From Apricaphanius iberus (taxonomy: Eukaryota; Chordata; Actinopteri; Cyprinodontiformes; Aphaniidae): DNA of 64,000 nucleotides. The position numbers and the translations under genes are program-made. Of this stretch, positions 21,190-32,203 are shown in pieces. Under the pieces are notes generated by a model that made no database searches, was not told the DNA's origin, and saw only the letters and a list, made by a program, of their open reading frames with translations. The DNA lies in contig JAPXFQ010001673.1 in NCBI GenBank assembly GCA_028564705.1, positions 77,501 to 141,500 of the forward strand. Reading direction: 5' to 3'. Within the stretch, counting starts at the first letter, position 1. Every line of letters starts with the position of its first letter.

Positions 21190-22607
21190 TTAAGGCAATG
21201 CAAAAAAGGCACACAGGGCATCTCTGGTGGCAGTAGCAACTGTAGGTTCATTCCCAAAGGTCCAATCAGTGTTGATAGCACCACCACCATTATCATCATC
21301 ATACTCCTCTTTGTTGACCTCACAGAAGTTGTGCAAAACGCAGCAGGCGGTGACTGTGATGTTGATGTTGTCCACCCTACCATCATAGCGCTTCAGTAAG
21401 CACCTCCATCTTCCTTTGAGGCGCCCAAAAGCCCTTTCCACAGTCATGCGTGCTCGACTGAGCCGATGGTTAAAGTTCTTTTGTTGGAGTGTTGCATAGG
21501 CTTCTGCATATGGTTTCATCAACCATGAAAGAAGTGGGTAAGCACCATCCCCCAACATCACCACAGGCACATCCACGCCCATTATGTGCTCTACAATGTT
21601 GGGAAACAGCGTGCCAGTCTGGCCCCTGCTGAACACAGTGGAGTTGCCAAACACTCGTGCATCATGGACCCTACCTGGCCAGCCCACATTTATGTCCCAG
21701 AATCTGAGACGGTGGTCCACCACAACTTGTAGTATGACAGAATAGAAACCTTTACGGTTATAATAATCTGCTGGGAAGTCAGATGGAGCTAAAATGCCAA
21801 TGTGGGTGCCATCAATTGCACCCCCACACTGGGGGAAACCATACAGGTCACGGTACCCTTGAATTATTACTTTAAACTCTTCTTCTGATGGGATTCTAAT
21901 AAACTGCTGTAACATAACTTGTACTATCACTTTGGTCACCTGCTTTACAACGTTACAGACTGTTGAAATCCCAACACCAAATAAATGTGAAATAGTCCTG
22001 TACTCAACATTTGTTGCCAATCTCCATAAGCAGATCCCCACACGGTGTTCGACAGTTAACGGGGCTCTTACTACAAAATCAAAATGTAGATGTGGGCGAA
22101 GTATATGGCAGACGTTCATGAATGTAGTCCTTTTCATCCGGAAATTTGCGCGCCATTCCGCATCTCCCCACGCCACAAGGATATGTTGCCACCAAACACC
22201 AGACCTCTCGTGAACCCAGACACGCCTGAAGGACAATGGAAAGAAATAAATAAGACCAATTATTAACTGAACACGTCAATTAAACACTACGAAAGCGGTT
22301 ACCAAATAACCTCTTATAAACAAATGATTATCACTGGTTACAAAAAGCGATTGGTTCACGACACCCACCCTGTAGATGGCTTCAGGTAGCAGTTCCACAG
22401 TAGAAATAGGAAAGCTGTCCACTGTTGCTCTTGCATTGCGCGAAATCGCCGCATCCTTGCTCTACAGGCTCGAATCCATGACCAGGTAACTTCCTGGATG
22501 AGCAAAGCATTGGCTTTTCTATCTTGATTTAAATGGGTCATCATGTTGAAAAACAACGCTCTTCTTTCCGACATTGTTTCCAGCGAGTTCTTCCAATGTG
22601 TTGACAT
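21190..22607 (-). CDS. Harbinger DDE transposase, HARBI1-like (two exons)
   Basis: This is the nuclease that excises and inserts the element at TWA targets. Exon 1 (22607-22369) begins with ATG (MSTHWKNSLETMSERRALFF). The donor is GTGGGT at 22368 and the acceptor TTGTCCTTCAG ends at 22226; the junction codon GGG (phase 2) joins STG to RVWVHERSG, giving 1275 bases or 424 residues. Exon 2 (22225-21190) holds the DDE_Tnp_4 fold: helix-turn-helix-like LWRLATNVEYRTISHLFGVG and ISTVCNVVKQV, first Asp in CGGAIDGTHIGI, VHDARVFGNS, second Asp in MLGDGAYPLLSW, Glu in ARMTVERAFGRLKGRW, and CCVLHNFCE near the end. All catalytic residues are present and no stop interrupts. The intron is deduced from consensus and preserved frame. 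Confidence 0.92.
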
Positions 22608-22945
22608 TCTAGACCGTCGCTCATTTTATGACGTCAATACTTCTCACGTCCTTGTTTGCTGGCTAGCTACAGAATGAGTTATAATGCCACCTACTGTTTC
22701 GGTGTAGTCCTTACACTGGATTGCAATACGGGTCAAAGACGTGCCATGTGAACAGAAAAAATTAGCATTTTCTCTGGCCGTTTTCTGGTACGGCCACACA
22801 TGTGAAAACGGCCTTAAAGGGATACTTCAGCATTTAGCATTAAGCTTTGTAGCAGTAGAAAACTAGCAGTATTTTCGAATGACCGGGCCCCCCACCCATA
22901 TCCCCCTGAGAGGAGAGATTTGTGCATTTTTAGGCTTGAAAAAAG

Positions 22946-22988
22946 TCCTCCGATGACGCAGAAATCGCCATTTTGCGTCATCGGAGGA
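22946..22988. repeat. 15-bp perfect hairpin
   Basis: TCCTCCGATGACGCA (22946-22960) pairs exactly with TGCGTCATCGGAGGA (22974-22988) across a 13-base loop, and A/T runs outside extend the pairing imperfectly. Each arm carries a TGACGCA/TGCGTCA motif like a bZIP half-site. It sits about 180 bases upstream of the small gene in the TTAA element. Confidence 0.9.
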
Positions 22989-23169
22989 TTTTTGGCCAGA
23001 GGCATTGAACTACAGCCAGTATTGAGTGCTAGTTCCGTATGTTTTCACCACGCCCATATGGGGAGGGATCTCACTCACAGAAAGTAAAGGTTTCTTGTCC
23101 GCCGTCTTTCAGCAGAAGCTAAGCTAACAGGCTCTTGCTGGAGAAAGTCTTAAAAGTAGGCTAATCACA

Positions 23170-23739
23170 ATGGAAGGTAGTTTTGAAGTTGAAATGGCAG
23201 AAGTGGATTTTGAAGATGTGTTGCGAGAATCGGATGCTCGCGGCTACACCGATGAACAGTTGCGGATGAACCACACATGGATAGGGGGTCCTAGAAACCT
23301 ACTTCAGGATCCCGAAGATCAACTGGAAACGCCAGCCAAAGCCCCCAGGGACAAATGGACGGCTTAGTGTTAAGTTAGTATTTTGTTTGTTTTTCTGTTT
23401 TTACTAAGATGTCATGTACTGAGTTTGTACACCCGGCATTATCATAGCGTTCTTCCCACGAGGTCAGCTGAGCTATTGTTATATTTAAATCTTCTCTAGC
23501 ATACTGTAGGTGGAAATAGTTTGCATTGCTAACATTTACAGTAGCTTGCTGTTTTGCAGACAATAACGTCTAACAGCCTACCGTACCTGGAGTGGGTCCT
23601 GCAAGCCGAGAGAATTGGCAAAGGCTGTCGTCTAGTTTTGCCTACCTGTGTTGTTTTGGACATCAGACGAAGATACCACGCTCCTGACGGTCAATACTGT
23701 GGATATCAGGAAACTGCCAAAGCTATTGACGAGTTTTGA
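23170..23739 (+). pseudogene. P2X7-like cytoplasmic-domain gene, core missing
   Basis: Exon 1 begins with ATG at 23170 (MEGSFEVEMAEVDFEDVLRE) and reads 65 codons to a stop at 23365; I recognise nothing in it. After an acceptor (TTGCTGTTTTGCAG, ending about 23559) a second segment reads LPYLEWVLQAERIGKGCR then VLPTCVVLDIRRRYHAPDGQ and YCGYQ, stopping at 23739. The run of VLP(S/T)C, (I)RR, and DGQY.G(Y/F) matches the end of the P2X7 receptor C-terminal (ballast) domain, which fish genomes also carry in transposon-like genes without the channel. The Cys-rich zinc cluster that should precede it is absent, so this is a deletion derivative or a new short protein. No donor site between the parts was fixed. 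Confidence 0.6.
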
Positions 23740-24482
23740 GTGTTAAAATTTTTATTTTATTTACTTTTTAAATAAACATTTTAAATCACATTTGTTGTGT
23801 TTTTTATAAACCTTAAGTGTTGCTATTTTAGAGTATATGTTAACCTAAAGAATGTTTCAGCTTAGAGAAATTGTGATTTCAATTGGAGGGGAAAAAATCA
23901 TATGCAGAGCTGCTAAGCTACTCTTGTTGACATCATCTTTTTAATGAGAAAGTCTAAGTTGTGTAATATATATTATGCTCACTTTTTTATCCCAAAATAA
24001 ATTCTAAAGAACGGAAATAAGCCAGGTAGTCAGTAGTACAGTAAGTAATTACTGCAAAATTAGTTACGGTAAACATTCAGCCTTCCTCCACAAGTCTATA
24101 ATGTAGGCCTACAACTTTTGTGTACACAAGAGTAAAGGGAAAGATTAAATTATTGATATTCACATAGAAATAAATATTCCTCCACCATAGTAAAATGATA
24201 CATGTTGAAATTAACAAGGAGATAAAAACTACTTAGCGCATTAGCCTACCTCCACTCTCCTGTGAAAGCAAGCTTGTAGGCGTGGTTAGTGAGTGGCCTA
24301 AGGGCAGCAAAGCAAGTGCATTCTGGGAGTTGTTGTATTTCAGCCACATGAGTAAAAAATACATTTTCTGGCTTTTCTCTGTCTAGAATGCTCCAAATTC
24401 AAAAACAATTTCACATTTCTGCTACATATCTGACCCACTTTAAATACACATACATCTTTCCAGGGGTGAAGTATTCCTTTAA

Positions 24483-25261
24483 TCAAGCCACAGATTGATC
24501 ACCTAGACTCACTGAAACTGTATAAGGAGAATAATTTCCTCTAACAAAAATCTGCTGCTTGCTATTCCACAGTTTCTTTAAAAATATTAATTTTCCAACC
24601 TTATAGGTGGATTTTTGAAATTCAGAAAATGTCTCCAATGGGCGGAGGAACAAATTATCCTAATTTGAAAAATAAAATCCAAATAATTATTTGTCTATGG
24701 TTGGGGGACTGAACTACCTTTGCAGATATCTGTCTTTTCTAGTTCCTTTTATGACTGATCACAATGACTCTGTTGACTGGACAGTCCTAGATACCTGCTT
24801 GAGTGATGCCTTTGATAAGATGCAAAACGGGAAAACCCTCTTCTATTGCCTGGACTGAAATGTGGATGGGAACTGATGTCTGGCTTAACACCTTATCTTC
24901 GTTTAGAAAAATTTAGATTTACTGATGCAGTGTTTCATGAGAATCAACTGAAGTTTCAATAAACATTAGATCTCAACAAGACGACTACAAAAAATTGGAG
25001 ACTTTAATATAAAATAAAAAAGAAGTGTTATCTTAATTTGTTAGTCTTTACATAATTTTGTTAAAGTTATAATAAATAAGTACAGTATTGGAGTAATGGT
25101 TATCGATACTGGATTTACATGTTGACTTCTTAATTTTTTACAGGGATTTGTAGAACTGAGAAATATAAGGAAACACCTGTCATAAATGTTTGGTCAGAAG
25201 TATTACCTTTGGACTGATGAGTAGATTAAGAGATTGATTGATTTCTGACCGTTAGAGTTCA
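24483..25261. other. No feature recognised
   Basis: AT-rich sequence between the TTAA element and a decayed MITE. No frame or repeat that I can name. Confidence 0.5.
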
Positions 25262-25645
25262 GGGTGTCCAATATCCATTGGCCTACCATTATTACCAGCT
25301 GACATTGGCATTAGAATTTATTTTCAGAAATTACTGGTATTCGTTTATACTTTTTTAATGACACAACTTGTATACCTTATTTTCATACAATGCACATATG
25401 ATACATTAAACTCTTCACCTACTTCTCACTCAAATTGGCAAAATATGACAGATCTGAGATATTTATTTATTTTTTTAATATTTTTGTTTATCAGGCAAAT
25501 TCACAATCTATCCAGAGGCTTCTGCATTTCTGAGCCAACCTTGAACATTTAGGCTGTCAGCAGTAACGGTTGTGGAAATTAAGATTTGACTATAGTTGTA
25601 TATCAGACTTTGTAAAAAGCCGATATCAAACATCCGTAATGAGGG
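25262..25645. mobile_element. Decayed second copy of the 13.8-kb hAT MITE
   Basis: The order of blocks is the same as in 13764-14238: GTGTCCAATATC (for GATGTTCGATATT), GGCATTAGAATT, TACATTAAACTCTTCACCTACTTCTC, and at the end GCCGATATCAAACATCC (for GCCAATATCGAACATCC). It is older, with many substitutions and a loss in the middle; no target duplication survives. Confidence 0.7.
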
Positions 25646-26985
25646 ATTATTTATCCCGTAGTGTACGGTTTTAAAAAGGCGTTCACAATCAGCTCATATT
25701 TAAACAGTTACTCAAAGTTAAATACAATTTATAAGTAATTAAAATGAATCAGTCCTTAGCCATAGTAATAGGCTGATTGTTTAAAATATTCAACATGGAT
25801 TTAACTTTGATAAGTTAGGTTTAGATATGCTTTTTTTTTTTTGAGAAAAAAATAAGGGCATGCGAACCAGTCAGTCGATCTGGGATAATGGCTGGAGGGG
25901 AGGGAAGTATGTAATTGACATACCTAATGTCTTAGTCTGTATCACACACCAATCCTGTTTCCTCCTTTCCAATCTTTTTTGTTATTGTTGTAAGCTTGTG
26001 GAATTAAAGGTCTCCTTTACTGAAAATCATGACGAGGGTTTTTTCAATACAATAAGTCATTCTGAGTTTTATAACCATACTGCATGTGTATATTGTTTCC
26101 AAACTCAATTCCCTGCATCATCTAGAGAAACAAAATGGACCAGAAAAATAGATGAGTCTAGAAAATTATTTTCTTCTAACCTCAGATCCAAAGTGACCGC
26201 CCACATTGTTTTGACCAGGTAGCTGTAGCTCCGAGAAGCTAACAGTTAGCAACTCTCCAACACAGCAAAACACATTGGGTATTTTTGGAGACTACACATC
26301 AATGCTACCTTTATTTATTTATTTTTTTACCCACGGGAGGAGTAGCTGAAGAAGAAATGGTTGGAATTTTATTTTCTTGCACCACCGGGAGAATACTACG
26401 CTCAGTTAGTGATTTATTCAGTCACTTTGAGACTTCATAACTATAGACCTTACAGTACTGGCTTTGCCTCATAGCTGTATTTAAACCCGGATTTCGACTA
26501 AGATGTGGAACACCAGGTCCCATGCTACTGAAAGTAAAACATTTATTGTTCACCCAATGTTTCAGTTTTTAAGTATTATGTCAAAAAGGCACCATGACAA
26601 TTGCAATGTACTATCTCCGCTAACATGCTAATATCCCCACATCCACCCAGAGATGTAGCTTAATTAATTATCCTCATACCTAGCCTAAGCTTCAAACTGC
26701 GGAGTGTAATATCAACAGTTAAATCTCCTGGTAGCAAAATCTCCCGGTCTACGGAGCTCACCGGGAACCTCCATCCTTATAGGGGTGGTGGGGGCGTTCG
26801 ATCCGAATGGACTATGACTGCAGATCAGATCAAATCAAATTGAATTAAATCAAATCAAACTTTTTTTATAAAACAGTCTTTAAACTACATAGCTTCTCGA
26901 AGTGATTTGCAGATTAAAATGACCCCACAAACCCCACCCTTCCCAGCCCAAAATAAAAACATCATCACAACTACAGCCCCCCCAC
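25646..26985. other. No gene recognised
   Basis: AT-rich sequence. The plus-strand frame at 25860-26222 (120 codons) has no domain I know. At 26822-26865 there is a run of degenerate AATC/AAATC units. Nothing else is supported. Confidence 0.45.
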
Positions 26986-26995
26986 ACACACACAC

Positions 26996-27275
26996 ATGTT
27001 GGGTTTCTACGTCTTGTGGGGACTTCTCATTGACATAATGTTTTCCGTAGCGCCTTACCCTAACCTTAACCATCAAAAATGAATGCCTAACCCTAACCCT
27101 TACCCCAACCTAACCATAACCTAAGTGTAACCCTGACACTAAAACCAAATTTTAAGCCTCAAAAATTGCTTCAAACTTGTGGGGACCGGGATTTTGGTCC
27201 CCACAAGGGAGGTCGGTCCCCACTTGGATAGTAAACTTCCAATTTTTGGTCCCCACAAAGATAGTAATACCAGGT

Positions 27276-27277
<2 letters not shown>
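26996..27277. repeat. Dispersed fish repeat with telomere-like core
   Basis: The stretch begins TCTTGTGGGGAC, contains CGCCTTACCCTAACCTTAACC, then CCTAACCCTAACCCTTACC and further degenerate CCTAA units, and ends in mirrored TTGTGGGGACC and GGTCCCCACAA blocks. This is a known kind of interspersed fish repeat. The telomere-like units (CCCTAA) are degenerate and short, and they recur in spacing unlike a true telomere. Confidence 0.65.

Positions 27278-27332
<55 letters not shown>
27278..27332. repeat. (CA)n microsatellite
   Basis: About 27 uninterrupted CA units directly after the telomere-like repeat. Confidence 0.97.
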
Positions 27333-27336
<4 letters not shown>

Positions 27337-28904
27337 CAAAAATGGAAGCAACAAGGGGCTGAGTAACAGATTAGCCAGGAAACTCCATCATGGGAGCCAT
27401 CTGCATCGGCAGTAGTAGATCAACAGCAGCAGCCAAGGCACTGACCCAGGGCGCCCAGAGGAGGGAGGGTTGGCACCCCCACCTCCACCCAAGCAATACC
27501 TGGGGAGCTCCCAGGCAGCTACAGCTGACCACCGCCCCTGATGAAGAGGGCTCCCAGAGAGGAAACACTGGAAGGATAATTAAAATAAGAAGTTAAAATA
27601 TTAAAATAAAATGAAGAAAACGAGATTAAGTTGTAAAACACTGATAAAAATGTTAAGACTGATAGCATTCTAAATTATAAAGTGCAAAACAATGATAAGA
27701 TATGATCAAATAAAAATGCAAAGCAGATATATAATTAATAAATAATAGCCAGTTAAAAGCTAAACTAAAAATTCAATCAAATAACAAATGCAGAGCGATG
27801 ATCTGTTGAATTTAAAGAAAAAATAACCCGAAATTCACTATTTTAGCTGATCATCTCTATAATTCATTGTCAAACAGTGCTGTGTGTGGTCATTATTTTG
27901 TGTATTTTAGTACATTTTAGTAAAAGTATTCATTATGTACCAAAACCGATAGTGGAGTATATTCTTCTGGTTAAAACTTTACATTGCACTGCACTACACT
28001 TGAATTTGTATCAGAGTTTGCTACCGGTTCACCTTGTGTTTCTGATGTCAGCATGGATTTCTGATGAAAATCAGTTGCTACTTGGCAACTCATGAGCAAT
28101 AAGCTAAAAACGATACGGCTCAGGGCTGCTCGCTTCCTCAACAGAACCTTCCTCCCTCTAGTCTCTTCCCTCTGAAAAAGGTGGAGAGAAATATTCAACC
28201 TCATAACTACCCACCTCTAAGAAAGTGGAGCTTGCATCACTATTGCTTTGCATCTCGCTGGCTGTCTCTCTGTGTGTCCACACCCACCCCTTCCCCTTCA
28301 TGTTCCGTGATGAAAACAACTCAAGGCATTATTCAAACAGAAAATGTGGGAGGATTTTGACTCTGTTAGAGGGCGAGTTACTCTTTAAGCATATACCTAA
28401 GCGGAGGAAAAGAAACAACTTTTTTCATCAGTATCAAAGAGGAAAGAGAGCAGCGGCAATTACGCTCTTCTGATTTTAGTAAACGGAGATAGTGTAAGAG
28501 TTGCGTTGCAAGCACTCAAATCCTGCCATTTCTCTCTGCCAACTGCCGTGCTGATCTAAAATACACAAAAAATAGTGAAGGGACACACAGACAGCATTCT
28601 TTCATTCCAGAGAACATGGAAAACGCAATAAAAACATCAGCAAATGAGACCTTTAAATATCAAAGCTGCTCTGTGTTGTAAAAAGTTATGTGTGTCATAA
28701 AAATATTGACTCATAATCATCCTATACACTAGACTTGTTTATTTAAAAAAGCCCACATACTACACAGATCTTCAGCATTCTCATAAACAGATCCAAGTTT
28801 ACTCACACTTATCCAGGAGCAGAATTTTGGACTTTAATGGAGACATTTTAACTGTTCTTGAGGTCAAGATAGAAGGATCCTACAACAAACAACTTGGATA
28901 TTTT
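27333..28904. other. No gene recognised
   Basis: A GC-richer patch at 27390-27570 is followed by AT-rich sequence. TTCACTATTTTAGCTGATC at 27834 and, inverted, GATCTAAAATACACAAAAAATAGTGAA at about 28553 may be ends of an 0.75-kb decayed MITE. Frames are short and unassigned. Confidence 0.35.
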
Positions 28905-29110
28905 TAAACAGGGTTGCCCAAGACCAGTCCTCGAGAGCTACACTCATGCAGGTTTAGATGCATTCCTTCTCCAACACACCTGAATCAAATAGATGAGTTT
29001 GTACTAGGCCTCTGCAGAGCTAAATGACTGCTGGTGATGGTGCTTGGAGCAGAGATGGCTATAAAGTTGAAGGAGGGTACTCTTGAGGAGTCCACTTGGG
29101 GACTCCTTTA
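28905..29110. repeat. hAT-like MITE end (CCAGTCCTCGAGAGC family)
   Basis: CAGGGTTGCCCAAGACCAGTCCTCGAGAGCTAC and TCCAACACACCTGAATCAAAT are the opening of a common fish repeat. A related piece lies at 63440-63575. The other end is not clear. Confidence 0.55.
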
Positions 29111-29797
29111 AAAGAAAACAAGAACTGTGTGAAATGTGTGTCATGTTGTAATGTTGATTTGGACAAAACGCGGGCGGGAGAAAGGCTAAAACATAATTAT
29201 TATTAAGGAAAAAAGATTTGCAGCGAACAGCAGGGGATACAGAGGAAAATGACATTGAGCAAACCAGTTAGACATAGGCAACAGCTTAGCAGAAAGGTCT
29301 GGTAGTAACTTAAAAAACCTGATGCACATACACAAACATGGAGGGAGCTATTACAAGTACTGCTCTGTCTTACTGTCAAAATAAGCACAATTACCCCCAT
29401 CATTATTTGGAGCTGTTGTAACTGAACACTGATCATTAAAAGTGTAATATCTACATCAGATTTCTGACCAGAACTGTATATTCTAATGTTACTTTTTAAT
29501 TTTCACTTTTGATTGAGGTGATGTCTGTCAGAAAGACACACGAAATCAGAAAAGAAGCAACAGTAGCGACACTTAGATCTCATGCCTCTTTCTCCCTGAA
29601 GTCAGGTGTGAGAAGAAGTTCCCTCTTTCTCAAAACTACAGCCACTAGAGTGTTGACTAATATTCTCATCTCTCTAAGCATTACAGCATTAGCAAACTAT
29701 ACCTGAGTCTATTGAATTATGGGGGATTTTAAAGTATTATGAGATAATCCCGTCAATACGGGTTAAATTAGAAGTTATGACATACTACTGTCATAGG
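29111..29797. other. No feature recognised
   Basis: No gene or repeat that I can support. Confidence 0.45.
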
Positions 29798-29892
29798 GGC
29801 TGATTTATTAAGATTCCTGATAATGACTGCAAATTGTGTGTGGCGCTAAAAATTTGCTTGAGTGGGTTGTTCTTAATTTGCGGGTGATTTAC

Positions 29893-31262
29893 TAGGCAAG
29901 GCAAGGCAAGGCAATTTTATTTGTACAGCACACTTTCAACACAAGGCAATTCAAGGTGCTTTACATGATTAAAATTAGAACACCGAAAGAAAGAATAAAT
30001 CTCTTTGAAGATTAAAATACAAGAAAGCATTTACAATAAAACAATAATCAAGACAAACATTTTTATGAAAATTAAAAACATGCAGGTAAAAGGAAAAAAT
30101 AGGATCCGTTATACTCTTGGGTCATTCTAAAAAGGTAGGTTTTAATTTTAGACTTAAAAGAGTTCAGTATCTCTGCAGCTTTGCATTCTCCCGGTAGTTT
30201 GTTCCAGATGTGAGGAGCTAAGAAACTGAAAGCTGCTTCCCCATGCTTGGTTCTGGTTCTAGGGACCCGAGTCATCTGGATGGTTTGTACCACGATAGCA
30301 GATCTCTAATGTACTCTGGTGCTAACCTATTCACTGATTTATAGACTAATAAAAGCACTTTGAAGTCTATTCTCTGAGCTATAGGGAGCCAGTGTAAGGA
30401 CTTTAGAACTGGGGTGATGTGTTCTACTTTCTTGGTTCTAGTGAGAACACGAGCACCAGAGTTTTGGATCAGCGGCAGTTGTCTGATAGATTTTTTTAGG
30501 CAGACCTGTGAAGATACTGTTACAGTAATCCAGGAGGCTAGACATAAATGGATGGATGAGTTTTTCTAGGTCTCTTTGTGTCATCAGACCTTTAATTCTA
30601 GAAATGTTCCTCAGGTAATAGAAAGCTGACCTTGTTACTGCCTTTATGTGACCCTGGAGGTTCAGGTCGATTATTAAATCTAGATTTCTGGCCTTGTTGG
30701 TAGTTTCTAGTTGGACCAACTTAAGTTTTGTACTGATATTTAATCGATCTTTTTTGGGTCCACAGATAGGTACTTCAGTTCTGTTTTTGTTGAGTTGGAG
30801 GAAATTATGGGACATCCAGTTGTTAATTTACTTAATGCATTTATTAAGGGTTTGGATGGGTTCAACATCACCTGATGACATTGAGATATAAAGCTGAGCA
30901 TCGTCGGCATAGTTGTAAAAGTTAATAGTATTGGTGGGTATAATTTGGTTTAGTGGGATGGAGCCCTGGGGGACCCCGCATGTGATTTCTTTTTTTTTGT
31001 GATAACAATTGGCTAATTGACACTTAGAAGTTCCTGTTTTTGAGGTAGGATTTGAACCAATCGAGTGTGGAACTAGAGAGACCGACCCAGCTCTCTAGAC
31101 GTTCCACTAATATATCATGATTAACGTTGTCAAACGCCGCACTGAGGTCCAATAGTAACAGTACTGTGGTTTTACCAAGGATGCCATTGAAAACTTTGAC
31201 AAGGGCTGTCTCGGTGCTGTGGTGCCTACGAAAACCAGACTGATAAATTTTCAAAGCAGGTG
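29893..31262 (-). pseudogene. L2-type LINE, 5'-truncated
   Basis: On the minus strand, from 31254 down: QSGFRRHHSTETALVKVFNG and VLLLLDLSAAFDNVNHDIL (reverse transcriptase blocks), then at 30815-30440 FLQLNKNRTEVPICGPK and SAFYYLRNISRIKGLMTQRD, LDYCNSIFTGLPKK, and at 30293-30072 KHGEAAFSFLAPHIWNKLPG and FKSKIKTYLF. The 3' tail has AAGGCAAGGCAAGGCAATTTTATTTGTA-like repeats at 29893-29930. Stops and frameshifts separate the pieces, and the catalytic ADD block lies in a damaged part. The truncation point is near 31262. Confidence 0.85.
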
Positions 31263-31963
31263 TTCATTGTTAGGAAGTTGCTAAGGGGCTACTGTCACAG
31301 GAGGTGTAGTTAGTCTCTCCACTGTAGCAAATAATGTCCTAGCATTATTGTTTCTGTGAAGAATCTCAAAAGAATGATTCCCTTGAATCCTTCAAGGTTA
31401 GTTGATATTTATTCAGTCTCTCTTTTTATATCTCATAATGAACCTAGAGTCGAGTTTTCCAACATTTCTCTCGGCGTGCCGGCACTCCCTTTTTTCCTTA
31501 CATACCAATGGATCTCTTCTCCACAGAGACTTCTTTTTACTAGAGACAGTTTTTACCTTAAATGGCGCAATTTTATCCATCTTGTCTAAGATTCTGGATA
31601 AAAAAAATCATCTGTCAGTTTGTTTACTGAATGTGTGTTGGTGGATGTTAGTGATTCTGGTAAGGTAGGAGTGTACATCAGCTCATGCAATCTTTTTTAC
31701 TAAGATTGCATGAGCAATTCTCCACAGGCGAAAGCAGCAGTATTCAAATGAGGAGTTTGCAGCCGCTAATGCCAGCTGCTCCATGGCAAGAGAGAGGAGG
31801 AATAATGCGCATGGATCCATAATGCAACTTTGGCACAAGAATTAGGCTAAAATGCTTCGAATTCTGTTTTTTGTTTGTCAGTAAAAAAAAAATAATTCAT
31901 GTGGTGCACATGTGCTGCTCTCTGCTGGATGCACACATCGTATTGTAGGGTTAGACTGATTAA

Positions 31964-32200
31964 GGGCGCTTTCACATGGTACGGGAGTCCGTACTCGGGT
32001 ACGGTATTTGGTCAAAATCCACTTATTTCGTAACATGTGAACACAGACTGTACCGTGCCAGAATACGGCCAGAGAGACCTGCCTAGGAGGTAGTATCCGA
32101 GTCCAGGTACGAGCGGCCACCTATCATGTGAACACAACCCGTACTCTGGCCGTACTCAAGACAATAGTTTTCTGGTACGGCCACACATGTGAAAACGGCC
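31964..32200. mobile_element. 237-bp MITE derived from the 18.6-kb Harbinger
   Basis: The first 204 bases match 18646-18849 closely (for example GGGAGTCCGTACTCGGGTAC and CCGAGTCCAGGTACG), and the last 33 match the final 33 of that element (TTTTCTGGTACGGCC ... GAAAACGGCC). TAA flanks both sides (31961-31963, 32201-32203). All coding sequence is deleted. This is an internal-deletion derivative whose ends the transposase at 21190-22607 should recognise. Confidence 0.95.
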
Positions 32201-32203
32201 TAA

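Larger units (their letters stand above)
18646..22813. mobile_element. PIF/Harbinger transposon, apparently complete
   Basis: The 4168-bp element starts GGGCGCTTTCACATGGTACG and ends, on the minus strand, GGCCGTTTTCACATGTG; TTA lies on both sides (18643-18645, 22814-22816), the three-base target duplication of Harbinger elements. Just inside the ends are further repeats of GTACGG and CCATGTGAACAC type. It carries two convergent genes, a Myb/SANT protein on the plus strand and a DDE transposase on the minus strand, the standard two-gene layout of the superfamily. Both frames are intact with plausible introns and poly(A) signals. Confidence 0.93.
22818..24478. mobile_element. TTAA-flanked DNA element carrying a P2X7-like exon
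   Basis: The left end AGGGATACTTC mirrors the right end GAAGTATTCCT, and TTAA flanks both (22814-22817 and 24479-24482). A TTAA duplication is known for piggyBac and Kolobok elements; no transposase is present, so the superfamily stays open. The 1661-bp interior contains a long hairpin, a small two-exon gene at 23170-23739 with a poly(A) signal (AATAAA at 23771), and then about 700 bp of AT-rich sequence. Confidence 0.7.

Noticed and set aside
25860..26222. 120-codon plus-strand frame
   Set aside because: Low-complexity, no recognised motif and no sign of codon constraint by eye.
26996..27277. True interstitial telomere
   Set aside because: Units are degenerate and lie inside mirrored blocks of a familiar dispersed repeat.
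27278..27332. CA tract read as a Thr-His or Val-Cys repeat protein
   Set aside because: It is a microsatellite; the frames through it have no start context or domain.
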